Below, piece by piece: positions 1-8,731 of a DNA stretch of 64,000 nucleotides. The notes under the pieces are model-generated. The model saw only the letters and a list, made by a program, of their open reading frames with translations, did not search any database and was not told where the DNA came from. This DNA is from JANLVI01 sp031363915 (lineage in GTDB: Bacteria > Vulcanimicrobiota > Vulcanimicrobiia > Vulcanimicrobiales > Vulcanimicrobiaceae): positions 62,001 through 126,000 of the forward strand of contig JANLVI010000026.1 in NCBI GenBank assembly GCA_031363915.1, given 5' to 3'. Both the position numbers and the translations under genes were made by a program. Each line of letters begins with the position of its first letter. Positions within the stretch are counted from its first letter, which is position 1.

Positions 1-525
1 GCTAGCGCCAAGTTCGATGCGTTCATCGAGACGATCGAAGAAGTGCTCTCCGGCGGTCATCGCGTGCTCGTGTTCTCTGCGTTTGCCTCGATGCTCAAGA
101 TCATGCGTTCGGCGCTCGAGAAACGCAACATCAATTTCAACTATCTGGACGGTTCGACCAAGGACCGCGACCGTCAGACCGAAGTCGAGAATTTCATGAA
201 ACCTGACGGCGCGCCGGTGTTCCTCTGCTCGCTCAAAGCGGGCGGCGTCGGCCTCACGCTCACCGCTGCCGATTACGTCGTGCTCTACGATCCGTGGTGG
301 AATCCGGCGGTCGAACGTCAGGCCATCGACCGCACGCACCGAATCGGGCAGCATCGTCCGGTCACGGCGTATCGGATGGTCACACGAGGCTCGGTCGAAG
401 AGAAAATTCGCGCCCTTGCAGAGCGCAAGAGCGAGCTCTCGAAAACCGTCATCAAGGCCGATAGCGCGGTTGCAAAATCGCTTACGCGCGAAGATCTCGA
501 GATGCTCTTCGCAGACCCGGATTAG
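1..525 (+). CDS. SNF2-family DNA-dependent ATPase, C-terminal part (5' truncated by window)
   Basis: Only the last 174 residues are present; the frame is open from base 1. They form the second RecA-like lobe of a SNF2/SWI2 ATPase: a VLVFSAF strand, the motif V block AGGVGLTLTAAD, and motif VI DRTHRIGQ, whose arginine completes the ATP site in trans with the first lobe. SNF2 enzymes translocate on duplex DNA and displace bound protein. Bacterial members act in RNA polymerase recycling, repair or defence. The Walker A lobe and any N-terminal targeting domain lie outside the window, so the subfamily cannot be decided. No same-strand partner follows directly. Confidence 0.93.
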   Translation, partial: ASAKFDAFIETIEEVLSGGHRVLVFSAFASMLKIMRSALEKRNINFNYLDGSTKDRDRQTEVENFMKPDGAPVFLCSLKAGGVGLTLTAADYVVLYDPWWNPAVERQAIDRTHRIGQHRPVTAYRMVTRGSVEEKIRALAERKSELSKTVIKADSAVAKSLTREDLEMLFADPD

Positions 526-528
526 CGC

Positions 529-840
529 CTACGACGTCGAGAACGTCGCCTCGCGCAGGTGCTTTGCAACATCGCTTGCCGCTTCGTCGATCGTCGCATC
601 CGAGAGCGAATAGACAAGCGCGTCACTATGCTCGACGCGGCTGTCAATCCGATCGGCGATCGTCGTACCGCGCGAAACTGATGGGGCCATCATCACCCGC
701 TGGCCGACGACGTGTAAGACGACTCCGCGCCGCCCGAGCATCATCGTAGTGAGATCCTCATCCGGCGTCGAAACCTCAACATCCGGGATGTGTCGACGGA
801 CGCGTTCTGCGACCGTAGTGAGCCACTGCGAGCCATCCAT
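529..840 (-). CDS. Hypothetical protein, 103 aa
   Basis: A small soluble protein with no signal peptide or membrane segment. It starts at ATG 840 with a GGAG about a dozen bases upstream and ends three bases from the converging helicase stop, the tight spacing typical of a real gene here. The sequence alternates charged helices and short beta stretches (for example GVVLHVVGQRVMM near residues 39-51) and ends in a helical segment. I do not recognise the family and propose no function. The tail-to-tail position with the helicase gives no functional hint. Confidence 0.6.
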   Translation of the reverse strand: MDGSQWLTTVAERVRRHIPDVEVSTPDEDLTTMMLGRRGVVLHVVGQRVMMAPSVSRGTTIADRIDSRVEHSDALVYSLSDATIDEAASDVAKHLREATFSTS

Positions 841-1011
841 ACGGCAATTTTCTCCGGACGCGGTCGGCGTCCTCGGAGCGCCTGCTCGGTCGCCCAGGAA
901 CCGTAGCTGAAAATTAATGATCGGCTGCTAACAAGGTGACCGAGGGCCTCGTTCTTTCGTTGCTCCCTCGAGGTTCGTGGATTTTTGCGGACCCTTTCTG
1001 GAGGATCCTGG

Positions 1012-1446
1012 ATGAAGACGTTGCGTCTTGTCGCTATCGTGGGCTTGTTGCTCCCGTTCGTTTCTTTTGTCCCGGTCCCGGTTCAAGCCGCGTATCACCT
1101 CGTGGCTCCCGCCGATGAATACTTCGGCCGCCAGCGCTTGAGTATTCTTGGCATGCGCAACATGCTGCACGATCTGCAGCGCGACGCGCAGAACGGTTCC
1201 AAAGACGATGCGAGCGTGGTCAACAGCGCGCGCGCTGTTGAAGACGCGCTGCACGACTGGCAGGCCCGCTACCCGCTCGACCCTTGGCTGCCGCGCTACA
1301 TCTATCAGCTCGACGGCCTCTACCACCGCGTGGACTCAGACGAAGCGCATGAGCGCGCCGAACGCGTTCACTCGTGGCTCGTCAGTGCATATCCGCATTC
1401 GACCTACGCGCGACACGCGCGTCAGAACGACTTCGACCGCACCTAG
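1012..1446 (+). CDS. Secreted hypothetical protein, 144 aa
   Basis: Starts at ATG 1012, preceded by GGAGG at 1000-1004 with seven bases of spacing. An in-frame ATG 27 bases upstream lacks such a site. The N-terminus (MKTLR, then a hydrophobic run to VQAA) is a Sec signal peptide cleaved near residue 27, so the mature protein should be periplasmic or outside the cell. The mature part is helical, with a repeat-like LPRYIYQLDGLYHRV and AERVHSWLVSAYPHSTYA that resemble TPR-type helices, but I cannot place it in a named family. It runs tail to tail with the BlaI-type repressor. Confidence 0.72.
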   Translation: MKTLRLVAIVGLLLPFVSFVPVPVQAAYHLVAPADEYFGRQRLSILGMRNMLHDLQRDAQNGSKDDASVVNSARAVEDALHDWQARYPLDPWLPRYIYQLDGLYHRVDSDEAHERAERVHSWLVSAYPHSTYARHARQNDFDRT

Positions 1447-1473
1447 GTCCCTTTGTCAGCTACTGTGCAAGAA

Positions 1474-1857
1474 TCACGGCGTGTTGCGTTTCCTTTCGAG
1501 GAGAGCGAGGAGGTGCGCGAGTTCCGCTTCGTCGACTTCGCCCGACTCGATCAAGTTGAGCACGAGTTCGCGCGGCGAGTTGTTGAAGAAGCGAGAAACC
1601 ACGTGCGAGACGACGCTGCGCTGCGCTTCTTCGCGTTCGACAATCGCTTTATAGACGAAGGCGCGCCCGATCGCTTTGTGGCGGACGTAGCCTTTTTGCT
1701 CGAGGATACGCATCGTCGTAAGGACGGTGTTGTAGGCCAGAGGCGGGTCACCGAGTGAGTCGACCACGTCTGCAACCGTTACGGTTTCGCGGTTCCAGAT
1801 AATGTCCATGAGACGGTACTCCGCCTCGGTGAGCGTCGGCGATTTCTTGCGGGCCAC
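1474..1857 (-). CDS. BlaI/MecI-family transcriptional repressor
   Basis: The product is about 127 aa, starting at GTG 1857 (MARKKSPTLTEAEYRLMDIIW at the N-terminus); the frame stays open upstream but those residues do not look like the family. BlaI/MecI proteins are dimeric winged-helix repressors. The recognition region LAYNTVLTTMRILEQKGYV, with the family's typical NTV-TMR-L--KG-- pattern, lies at about residues 39-57, and the C-terminal dimerisation helices follow. In classical systems a BlaR1 protease inactivates the repressor; no BlaR1 or beta-lactam gene is adjacent here. It is divergent from the acyl-CoA ligase at 2001, which is a candidate target. A possible promoter lies just upstream, and the start would be nearly leaderless. 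Confidence 0.86.
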   Translation of the reverse strand: MARKKSPTLTEAEYRLMDIIWNRETVTVADVVDSLGDPPLAYNTVLTTMRILEQKGYVRHKAIGRAFVYKAIVEREEAQRSVVSHVVSRFFNNSPRELVLNLIESGEVDEAELAHLLALLERKRNTP

Positions 1858-1863
1858 ACGCGC

Positions 1864-1892
1864 ACGGTAGCATGAGTGCACGGCGGCGTCAA
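1864..1892 (-). promoter_or_regulatory. Candidate sigma70-type promoter of the BlaI-like gene
   Basis: On the minus strand TTGACG (1887-1892) is followed by exactly 17 bases and TACCGT (1864-1869). The -35 matches five of six consensus positions, the -10 only three. The GTG start would lie about six bases after the -10, so the message would be leaderless or nearly so, in agreement with the absence of a Shine-Dalgarno motif. Confidence 0.35.
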
Positions 1893-2000
1893 CTAATTCC
1901 TTAAGAGATCGTGGCGCGATCTGGGCATGGCGGGTGCGACCCGTGGAATATTCGCTCGAGCGTTGGGAAAGAAATTTTCCCAAGGGTCGAACCCGACTGC

Positions 2001-3662
2001 ATGCAGAGCTACGTCCACGGCGCCAGCCCCGTACCGCTCATCGGTGCGACGATCGGCAACTACTTCGATGCAATCGCCGCGCGCTTTCCGGCGAGTGAAG
2101 CAGTGGTCTCAGTGCATCAAGGCCTGCGCATGACGTACGCCCAGCTCAAGACTGCGACTGACGTCTTCGCGCGCGGCCTCATGGCGCTCGGGGTGCGGCA
2201 CGGCGACCGCGTCGGCATCTGGTCGACCAATTCTGCCGAGTGGGTGATCGCGCAGTATGCGACCCCGAAAATCGGTGCGATCCTCGTCAACATCAACCCC
2301 GCCTACCGGACCTCCGAATTGCAGTACGTACTCACCCAAAGCGGCATCAGCGTGTTGCTCACGCAGATCGCGTACAAGACGAGCGCGTATTTGGCGATGC
2401 TCGCCGAGGTGCGCGCCGATCTCCCCGAACTGCGAACGATCGTTGCGATCGGCGATGAATCCATCGACGTGCTGCCCGATGCCCTGCGCTGGAACGACGT
2501 CAACGCGCTCGCCGCCGACATGGCACCGCAAGCGCTGGCCGATCGGCTCGCGGCGACTGAATTCGACGAGGCGATCAATATTCAATACACTTCGGGGACG
2601 ACGGGATTCCCCAAAGGCGCGACGCTCTCGCACCACAACATCCTCAACAACGGGTTCTTCATCGGTGAGGGCTGCGGCTACACCGAGCGCGACCGCGTGT
2701 GCATCCCGGTACCATTCTATCACTGCTTTGGGATGGTACTCGGGAACATGGCTTGCATCACGCACGGTGCGACGATGGTGATTCCGAGCGGTACGTTCGA
2801 TCCGGCGCTCGCGCTCGATGCCGTGCAGAAGGAGCGCTGCACGTCGCTCTACGGCGTGCCGACGATGTTCATCGCCGAACTCGCGCTGCCGAACTTCCAA
2901 GATTACAAGCTCGATACGCTGCGAACCGGAATCATGGCGGGTTCGCCCTGCCCGGTCGAGGTCATGAAACGCGTGCAGACCGAGATGCATATGCCCGAAG
3001 TGACGATCTGCTACGGAATGACGGAGACGTCGCCCGTGTCGTTTCAAACCGGTAAGAGTGATTCGCTGAAAAAACAGACGACGACCGTCGGTAAAGTCCA
3101 CCCGCACCTCGAATGCAAGATCGTCGACGAGTTCGGCAGGATCGTCCCGGTCGGTACGCCCGGCGAACTGTGCACGCGCGGCTATAGCGTGATGCTCGGC
3201 TATTGGAACGATCCGGTGAATACGGCCGCAAGCATCGATGCGGCGCGCTACATGCACACGGGCGACATAGCGATCATGGATGATGAAGGCTACGTCAATA
3301 TTGGCGGCCGCATCAAAGATATGGTTATTCGCGGCGGTGAGAACATCTATCCGCGTGAGATCGAGGAATTTCTCTACACCACGCCCGGCGTCAAAGACGT
3401 CTCGGTTATCGGCGTCCCCGACGAAAAATATGGCGAGCAGTTGTGTGCGTGGATCGTGTGCCATCCCGATGCCAACGTCGATGCGGACGCGATCCGCGCG
3501 CACTGTGTCGGCAAGATCGCACGCTATAAGATCCCACACTACATCGTCTTCGTCGAGTCGTTTCCGATGACGGTCTCGGGGAAAGTGCAAAAGTACAAGA
3601 TGCGCGAGACCTCAATTGCACAGCTCGGACTCGAACGTGCCGCGGCCGCCGTGACGGCCTAA
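2001..3662 (+). CDS. Fatty-acyl-CoA synthetase (AMP-binding, FadD-like)
   Basis: A 553 aa class I adenylate-forming enzyme that would activate a carboxylic acid with ATP and ligate it to CoA. The P-loop YTSGTTGFPKGATLSH is near residue 195, the adenine-site YGMTETSPV near 340, the hinge-region MHTGDIAIMDDEGYVNIGGR near 420, and the C-terminal catalytic lysine sits in MTVSGKVQKYKM. ATG 2001 (MQSYVHG) is preferred; an ATG at 1911 would add 30 residues of low-complexity sequence that overlaps the regulatory gap with blaI. The overall pattern is that of medium/long-chain acyl-CoA synthetases, but substrate length cannot be read from sequence. A secreted protein gene begins two bases after its stop. 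Confidence 0.92.
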   Translation: MQSYVHGASPVPLIGATIGNYFDAIAARFPASEAVVSVHQGLRMTYAQLKTATDVFARGLMALGVRHGDRVGIWSTNSAEWVIAQYATPKIGAILVNINPAYRTSELQYVLTQSGISVLLTQIAYKTSAYLAMLAEVRADLPELRTIVAIGDESIDVLPDALRWNDVNALAADMAPQALADRLAATEFDEAINIQYTSGTTGFPKGATLSHHNILNNGFFIGEGCGYTERDRVCIPVPFYHCFGMVLGNMACITHGATMVIPSGTFDPALALDAVQKERCTSLYGVPTMFIAELALPNFQDYKLDTLRTGIMAGSPCPVEVMKRVQTEMHMPEVTICYGMTETSPVSFQTGKSDSLKKQTTTVGKVHPHLECKIVDEFGRIVPVGTPGELCTRGYSVMLGYWNDPVNTAASIDAARYMHTGDIAIMDDEGYVNIGGRIKDMVIRGGENIYPREIEEFLYTTPGVKDVSVIGVPDEKYGEQLCAWIVCHPDANVDADAIRAHCVGKIARYKIPHYIVFVESFPMTVSGKVQKYKMRETSIAQLGLERAAAAVTA

Positions 3663-3663
3663 C

Positions 3664-4620
3664 GTGCGCGCTCTCGTCATTCTCGCTCTCGTCCTTGCCT
3701 GTGCGGGAACCGCGCCCGCGCAAGTGGCCGCGGGTCGGCCGGAACGTGCGAAGACTGGTACGCCGGATTACGCGCTCCCCGAACGAGCAACGTTTCAGAA
3801 CCTCACCCTCCTCGCGGATGGCGACGCGGCGCTTATCGGCATCGGGCCTGCTGTGCTCTTCGTAAGTCATGCGGGGCAGCCCGCGCAGACGATCGAACGC
3901 CCGCGCGCGCTCGGTTTGGTCGCGCAGGCGATTGGCGGTGACGGCGCGCTCTGGTTTGCCGACGGTGAGGGCAGCGCGAAGCGCGTTGATTCGAGCGGGC
4001 GTTTTTTCCCGATTGAGCTCGCCTCTCCCGCACTTGCGATCGCCGGCGACGGTGCGCACACCGATGTGCTCGAAGCAAACGCCGTCGAGTCCTTCGATGC
4101 GACGGGCATCGTGCATCGCATTCCGCTCGGCCGCAAGATCGCGCACGGTTCGATCGCAGCGCTCCCAAACGAAATCGTCGTCGCGGCCGATGGAATCGCG
4201 GGCCTCATTCGCATCGATCGCGCCGACCACGTCGAGATTCTTAAAATCGCAGACGACCTGCGCCCCGCATCGTTGCATGTCGTCGGCAACACGGTTTGGT
4301 TTCCACTCTATACCGGCGGGAAGACCGCGACGCGCCGCATCGGCCGCGTGCACGACCGCATCATTCAGACGATCGACCTGCCGACCTTCGCGCCCGTGCG
4401 CGGTATGGGAGCGGGCGCCGACAATCGCTTTTACGTGATCGAATCGTTCGACGTATACGGCGTCGTCGGGCTCGACGGACAACTCGCCTGCGAGCGTTCC
4501 ATCGGCACCGGATTTCCGGGCTCAATTATCGCCCAGATGTTCGTTGATGGGATGGGCTCGACGTATCTGACGACGAGCCGCGTTCCCGGGATGTTCAAGG
4601 TGACCGACGCCTGCCGTTAG
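3664..4620 (+). CDS. Secreted protein, probable beta-propeller-like repeats
   Basis: The product is 318 aa from GTG 3664, with an obvious signal peptide (MRALVILALVLACAGTAPAQ). The mature region consists of repeated short blocks of the type GDGALWFADGEG, LPNEIVVAADGIAGLIRID, VVGNTVWFPLYTGG and GADNRFYVIESFDVYG. This periodicity resembles NHL/virginiamycin-lyase-like beta-propellers that read out as -W-- or -YV- strands. A single cysteine pair could form near the C-terminus (LACERS and TDACR). It follows the acyl-CoA ligase by two bases and is probably cotranscribed with it; no shared pathway is evident. I cannot name the family. Confidence 0.75.
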   Translation: MRALVILALVLACAGTAPAQVAAGRPERAKTGTPDYALPERATFQNLTLLADGDAALIGIGPAVLFVSHAGQPAQTIERPRALGLVAQAIGGDGALWFADGEGSAKRVDSSGRFFPIELASPALAIAGDGAHTDVLEANAVESFDATGIVHRIPLGRKIAHGSIAALPNEIVVAADGIAGLIRIDRADHVEILKIADDLRPASLHVVGNTVWFPLYTGGKTATRRIGRVHDRIIQTIDLPTFAPVRGMGAGADNRFYVIESFDVYGVVGLDGQLACERSIGTGFPGSIIAQMFVDGMGSTYLTTSRVPGMFKVTDACR

Positions 4621-6119
4621 GCAGGCTCGGGCACGAAGGCCGCAGCGACAAAGCGACGCTGCACTTTACCGGTGGCGGTCTTTGGGATCGCATCGGTCAC
4701 GTGCAGGATGGTCGGCACCTTAAACGATGCGAGCTTCGTGCCGACATGCGCGCGCACGTCATCGACGCTTACGCCTGGCTTCAAGACGACGGCAGCCGCG
4801 ACGACCTCACCGTACTTCTCATCGGGCATACCGAACGCGACGGCTTCGATCACGCCGTCGTGCGAGAGCAACGCCTCGTCGACTTCGACCGGTGAGATTT
4901 TCTCGCCACCGCGGTTGATCAATTCCTTGAGTCGGCCGACGAGCGTAAGGTAGCCGCGCTCATCGAGAATGCCGTAGTCGCCGGTACGAAACCAGCCGTT
5001 CGTAAACGATGTGGCGTTGGCGGCGTCGTTGTTGTGATAACCGCTCGTGACGTTCGCGCCTTTGACCGCGACCTCACCGACTTCGCCCGGTTCGCGTTCG
5101 TTGTCGTGTTCGTCGAGGATCGTCACGCCGACGAATGCGCCGACGCCGACCGATCCCGCGCGCCGTTCGCCGCGCAGCGGGTTCGCGCACATCTGATGCG
5201 CGGCTTCGGTCATCGAATACGCTTCGATTACCGGCACGCCGAAACGCGCTTCGAGTCGATGCATCTCGACGGCCGGAAGCGCGGCACTGCTGGAGCGGAA
5301 GAAGCGCACCGTGTGTTCGCCGCCATGCGGCGCGCGGTCATCGTCGGCACGCAAGAGCAGCGTGCGGTAAATCGTCGGAACGGCGCTGACGACGGTGACG
5401 CCGAAGTCGGCGACCGTCGGCCAGAAGGCACTCGCGGAAAATTTCTCGGGGATGACGATGCTTGCGTGTGCGCCGAGCGTGGCCAGTGTTGAGAAGACCA
5501 GGCCGTGAACGTGGAAGAGCGGCATCACGCAGAGCGAGATGTCGCTCGGGCCGAGTTCGTACCATTTCCCGATGTTCAGTGCGGATGTCGTGAGGTTACG
5601 ATGCGAGAGCGGCACGCCTTTAGGTCGGCTCGTCGTTCCGCTGGTGTGCAAAAAAAGTGCGACGTCGCTTTCGGTGACCGTGTCGTTCGATGCGGCCGCC
5701 GCAAGCGATTTGCCATCGACCAGCGGCAGGCCGCCCTCGTCAAGCGAGAATTCGGCAACGCGGATGCCGAGCGAAATCGCCGCGGCACGTGCCGCCGGCA
5801 CCGTTCCCGGTGCGAGCAGTACGAGTTTGGGCCCGATGTCTTCGAGATAAAAGCGAAACTCGTCTTCGGTGTACGCCGCGTTGAGCGGCGCGAACGTCGC
5901 TCGTGCCGCGGCGACCCCGAAGAACGCGTGCACGATCGGCGCGCCGTTGGCGAAGGACGCGGCGATGCGATCGCCCGGTGCAATATTGCGCTCGACGAGC
6001 GCCGTAGCAAGTCGCGCCACGCTCGCGCGCAGCGTTGCATAGCTGATCCTGGCGCCTTCCGGCGTAAGGATCGCGAATTTCTCTGCGGGCGCGTTCGCCA
6101 GTAATCCATCGAGCGTCAT
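4617..6119 (-). CDS. AMP-dependent CoA ligase, oxalyl-CoA-synthetase-like
   Basis: The product is 500 aa, starting at ATG 6119 with an AGAGG site upstream. The P-loop LHTSGTTSRPKGVPLSH at residues 157-173 matches the form seen in oxalate-CoA ligases (plant AAE3, yeast Pcs60) rather than the usual YTSGTTG of fatty acid enzymes. YSMTEAAHQM, WFRTGDYGILDERGYL and the C-terminal lysine in PKTATGKVQRRF complete the class I adenylating set. Directly upstream on the same strand lie the remains of an oxalate/formate-antiporter-type transporter. That supports an ancestral oxalate or related dicarboxylate role; the substrate assignment is inference. It overlaps the convergent secreted-protein gene by four bases. 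Confidence 0.88.
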   Translation of the reverse strand: MTLDGLLANAPAEKFAILTPEGARISYATLRASVARLATALVERNIAPGDRIAASFANGAPIVHAFFGVAAARATFAPLNAAYTEDEFRFYLEDIGPKLVLLAPGTVPAARAAAISLGIRVAEFSLDEGGLPLVDGKSLAAAASNDTVTESDVALFLHTSGTTSRPKGVPLSHRNLTTSALNIGKWYELGPSDISLCVMPLFHVHGLVFSTLATLGAHASIVIPEKFSASAFWPTVADFGVTVVSAVPTIYRTLLLRADDDRAPHGGEHTVRFFRSSSAALPAVEMHRLEARFGVPVIEAYSMTEAAHQMCANPLRGERRAGSVGVGAFVGVTILDEHDNEREPGEVGEVAVKGANVTSGYHNNDAANATSFTNGWFRTGDYGILDERGYLTLVGRLKELINRGGEKISPVEVDEALLSHDGVIEAVAFGMPDEKYGEVVAAAVVLKPGVSVDDVRAHVGTKLASFKVPTILHVTDAIPKTATGKVQRRFVAAAFVPEPA

Positions 6120-6664
6120 ATCAGGCAAGAGCCTCTCTTGTTGGTGCACCGGAGGCGAATTCGCCGTGCATGCTTTCGGTTTCTGCCCGTTCGCGTTGCA
6201 TCGCGCGCTCCTGTTGCCGCCGTGATGATCGAGCCGAGCGGGACGACGAACGATGCCACGCAACGGTGATGAGGATCGCGTCCTGAATCCAGCCGAAGGT
6301 CGTGGATGACCGTGAGCGCCGCTCCCGCGCCGAATCCGGCGGCGGTAAGCCCGGCTACAAGGCCGCGTCGGTCTGGAAACCACTTGAGCGCGTTGCCGTC
6401 CGCCGTGCCGTAGACGATCCTCGCGCCGACCCCGCCGATCACGGCGCCGGTATCGGACGTGGCCCGATCCGGTCGATGAGATAGTCTTCGCACGAGAAAC
6501 GTTTCCGCGAGGACGGAAAGCGTAAAGGCCCACTGGGTTGCCGCCTTGCTTCAATGATTCGTCTCCACCATCGGAGGGACGAACTGGGCCCAGCCGTACT
6601 GCAGGTTGGCGATCATTACCATCGCCACGATTCCAAGACTCAGTTGGAGCCAACGTTTGCGCAC
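6120..6664 (-). pseudogene. Decayed OFA-family (oxalate/formate antiporter-type) MFS transporter
   Basis: Reading the minus strand from GTG 6664 gives a classic OFA N-terminus (RKRWLQLSLGIVAMVMIANL, then QYGWAQFVPPM), stopped by an in-frame TGA at 6551-6553. The same frame continues with ATQWAFTLSVLAETFLV, then jumps at about 6490-6450 to the later family block IVYGTADGNALKWFPDRRG and AGLTAAGFGAGAALTV, so about 50 residues between them are missing. After about 6310 no OFA sequence can be followed in any frame, although an intact protein would be roughly 400 aa. Stop, internal deletion and loss of the C-terminal two thirds make it non-functional. It lies directly upstream of the oxalyl-CoA-synthetase-like gene. 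Confidence 0.8.
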
Positions 6665-6761
6665 GGAACTCTCTTTCACACAAGGTGGAGCGATACGAAA
6701 ATTAACTCTGCGCCAGCACTACGCGCTTGGCAGGCCTAAGCCATCCAAGGGAGGTGCCTAA

Positions 6762-7742
6762 GTGGGCCAATCCTATGCCATCATCGGTGCGGGGGCGATC
6801 GGAGCGTACGTCGGTGCGGCTCTCGAGCGCGGGGGGGCGACCGTCACCCTGCTCGCGCGGGGTCCCCATTTGGCTGCAATGCAGTCAAGCGGCGTTCGGA
6901 TCATCAGCGAACGCGGCGATTTCACGGCGCATCCGCGGGCTGTTGGAACGATCGCGCAAGTCGGCCCGGTCGACGTCGTGATTCTGGCGCTCAAAGCGCA
7001 GCAGATTGCGGCGATCGCCCACGAACTGGACGCCCTCAATCACGAGGGTACGGCGATCGTCGCGATGCAGAACGGCATCCCGTGGTGGTATTTCCAGCGC
7101 AACGGCGGACCGTACGACGGTCGCACGGTGGAGTCGGTCGATCCCGGCGGCGTTCTCGCGCGGACGATCGATCCGGCCCGGGTACTCGGTTGCGTGATCT
7201 ACTCATCGACCGAGATCGTCGAACCGGGTGTTATCCGGCACTTGGAAGGGACGCGTTATTCGCTCGGGGAGCCCGACCGCACGCTGAGTGCGCGAGCCGC
7301 GGCGATCGCGGCGGATTTCGTCGCCGGCGGTCTCAAAGCGCCGGTCGAACCGGATATTCGCAAAGATATTTGGGTGAAGCTGCTGGGGAACGCCGCGTTC
7401 AATCCGATCTCGGCGCTCACGCGCGCGACACTCGTCGCGATGGCCCAGGATCCCGCCGTTCATGCTCTTGTCGCGGAGATGATGGCCGAGTCCATCGCCA
7501 TTGCCGAGCGATTGGGTTCGCCCGTCGACATAGCAATCGAAAAGCGCATCGAGGGTGCCCGGCGAGTCGGCGAGCATAAGACCTCGATGCTGCAAGATCT
7601 CGAATCTCGAAAAGCCTTCGAACTCGATGCGCTCGTCGGCGCGGTCGTCGAACTCGGAGCGCTCGTCGGGGTTCCGACGCCGGCGACCTCGCACGTGTAC
7701 GCGCTCGCGCATCTGCTCGACCGCACGAATCGCGCCGGATGA
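6762..7742 (+). CDS. panE: 2-dehydropantoate 2-reductase family protein
   Basis: The product is 326 aa from GTG 6762, preceded by GGGAGG with good spacing. Ketopantoate reductase makes pantoate from 2-dehydropantoate with NADPH in pantothenate/CoA synthesis. The NADPH-binding GAGAIG is at residues 9-14; VILALKAQQ and MQNGIPWWY line the cofactor cleft. The C-terminal helical domain carries DIWVKLLGNAAFNPISALT, which holds the catalytic lysine and substrate-binding asparagine, and HKTSMLQDLE-RK-FE-D, the usual C-terminal signature. Length fits the family. The stop overlaps the next start (ATGA). Paralogues of this fold exist with other 2-oxoacid substrates, so the exact substrate is not proven. 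Confidence 0.88.
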   Translation: MGQSYAIIGAGAIGAYVGAALERGGATVTLLARGPHLAAMQSSGVRIISERGDFTAHPRAVGTIAQVGPVDVVILALKAQQIAAIAHELDALNHEGTAIVAMQNGIPWWYFQRNGGPYDGRTVESVDPGGVLARTIDPARVLGCVIYSSTEIVEPGVIRHLEGTRYSLGEPDRTLSARAAAIAADFVAGGLKAPVEPDIRKDIWVKLLGNAAFNPISALTRATLVAMAQDPAVHALVAEMMAESIAIAERLGSPVDIAIEKRIEGARRVGEHKTSMLQDLESRKAFELDALVGAVVELGALVGVPTPATSHVYALAHLLDRTNRAG

Positions 7743-8467
7743 TCGACATCTTCGGCGACGCGCGCGTTGCGCTCGTGCAGCGCGGTACCGAACTCTGGAG
7801 CGCGCTCTTCGTCATCATCATCACGATCGTTGCAGCGCGACTTTCCGGCCGCTTCATTCCCGCGTTCTTACCGTCGGCTTCGGTCATTCGCAGTGTCGTT
7901 CGGATCGCGATCGTCGCGATCGGCCTCCTCGTCGCGCTCGGCACGTTCGGCATCTCGATCGCGCCCGCGCTCACGGCGCTCGGGGTCGGGGGGCTTGCCG
8001 TCGCGCTCGGACTGAAAGATACGCTCTCGAATTTATTTGCGGGGATCGCGCTGCTCGCATCGCGCCAAGTCGTCCCAGGCGATTTCATTCGCTTCGACGG
8101 CGGCGAGGGCTACGTGGTGGATATTTCGTGGCGCATCACGACGGTCCGCGACGCGGCGGGCGCATACATCTACGTTCCGAACGAAAAGCTGGCTCAGTCG
8201 ACGCTCACCAGCTTCGCGCGCGGCGGAGAGCAGCTCAGCGTACCCTTCGCCGTTCCGCAAGCGACCGATCTTCCCGTGTTTCTCGCTGCGGTGCGCGAGC
8301 GGCTCGTGCCAGCGGTCGCGCACGCGATTTATCTTGTGGGGATGAACGAGGCGCAGTCGGCGTTTTCGCTCGTCATCGAATTGCCGCAGGGCGTGGACGC
8401 GTTCGCCGCACGCGCGCATGCGCTCGAAGAGATCGCGGCGGTCGCACTTCCCAAACGCGCGCCGTAG
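7739..8467 (+). CDS. Small-conductance mechanosensitive channel (MscS family)
   Basis: The product is 242 aa; its ATG overlaps the panE-like stop by four bases, so the two are translationally coupled. MscS channels open under membrane tension and release solutes during hypo-osmotic shock. Three hydrophobic segments are visible: residues about 13-35 (LFVIIITIVAARLSG), 50-75 (IVAIGLLVALGTFG) and 80-105. The last is the glycine/alanine-rich pore helix ALGVGGLAVALGLKDTLSNLFAG. A beta domain starts at VVPGDFIRFDGGEGYVVDISWR and the vestibule domain follows. It is among the shorter members, with the minimal three-helix topology. Confidence 0.92.
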   Translation: MIDIFGDARVALVQRGTELWSALFVIIITIVAARLSGRFIPAFLPSASVIRSVVRIAIVAIGLLVALGTFGISIAPALTALGVGGLAVALGLKDTLSNLFAGIALLASRQVVPGDFIRFDGGEGYVVDISWRITTVRDAAGAYIYVPNEKLAQSTLTSFARGGEQLSVPFAVPQATDLPVFLAAVRERLVPAVAHAIYLVGMNEAQSAFSLVIELPQGVDAFAARAHALEEIAAVALPKRAP

Positions 8468-8730
8468 CGAAAATGCGTTCCGCAACGGCGAGATTGTGAT
8501 GGCGTAACCGCACGATGTACTCTCATCGAGCGTCGTCGCTTACCTGACCGCACTGTTTTTGACGTTCGTCGATTCGCATCCGCTGGGCCATGCGTTCGAG
8601 TCGAAGTCCATCGGCACGATGCAGAGCCGGTGATTCTCGGTGAGGGTGATTTCACCGAATTGCCCGACATTTTTTCGGGATTGCATATCGTCGTTGCCGA
8701 TCTCTGGCCGCCCGAGTACGAGTAGAGCCG
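8468..8730. other. Intergenic stretch with possible gene fragment
   Basis: No complete gene is visible. On the plus strand a short open piece ending at 8727 reads HDAEPVILGEGDFTELPDIF and continues to DLWPPEYE before a stop. An overlapping frame contains TFVDSHPLGHAFESKS. Both look protein-like but lack a start and cannot be joined without a frameshift, so this may be a remnant. I could not assign a family. Confidence 0.3.
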
Positions 8731-8731
8731 C

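Noticed and set aside
2109..3590. Long minus-strand open frame of 493 codons opposite the acyl-CoA synthetase gene
   Set aside because: It is rich in Arg, Asp, His and Val with no domain, and is the complement of a well-conserved gene. Such antisense frames are expected in GC-rich DNA. The same holds for 38817-40586 (opposite dapD and the aminotransferase) and 3406-4482.
7417..8088. Minus-strand frame of 223 codons across the panE-like/mscS junction
   Set aside because: Its sequence is low-complexity Arg/Ser/Ala and it spans two confidently assigned genes; a reading-frame shadow.
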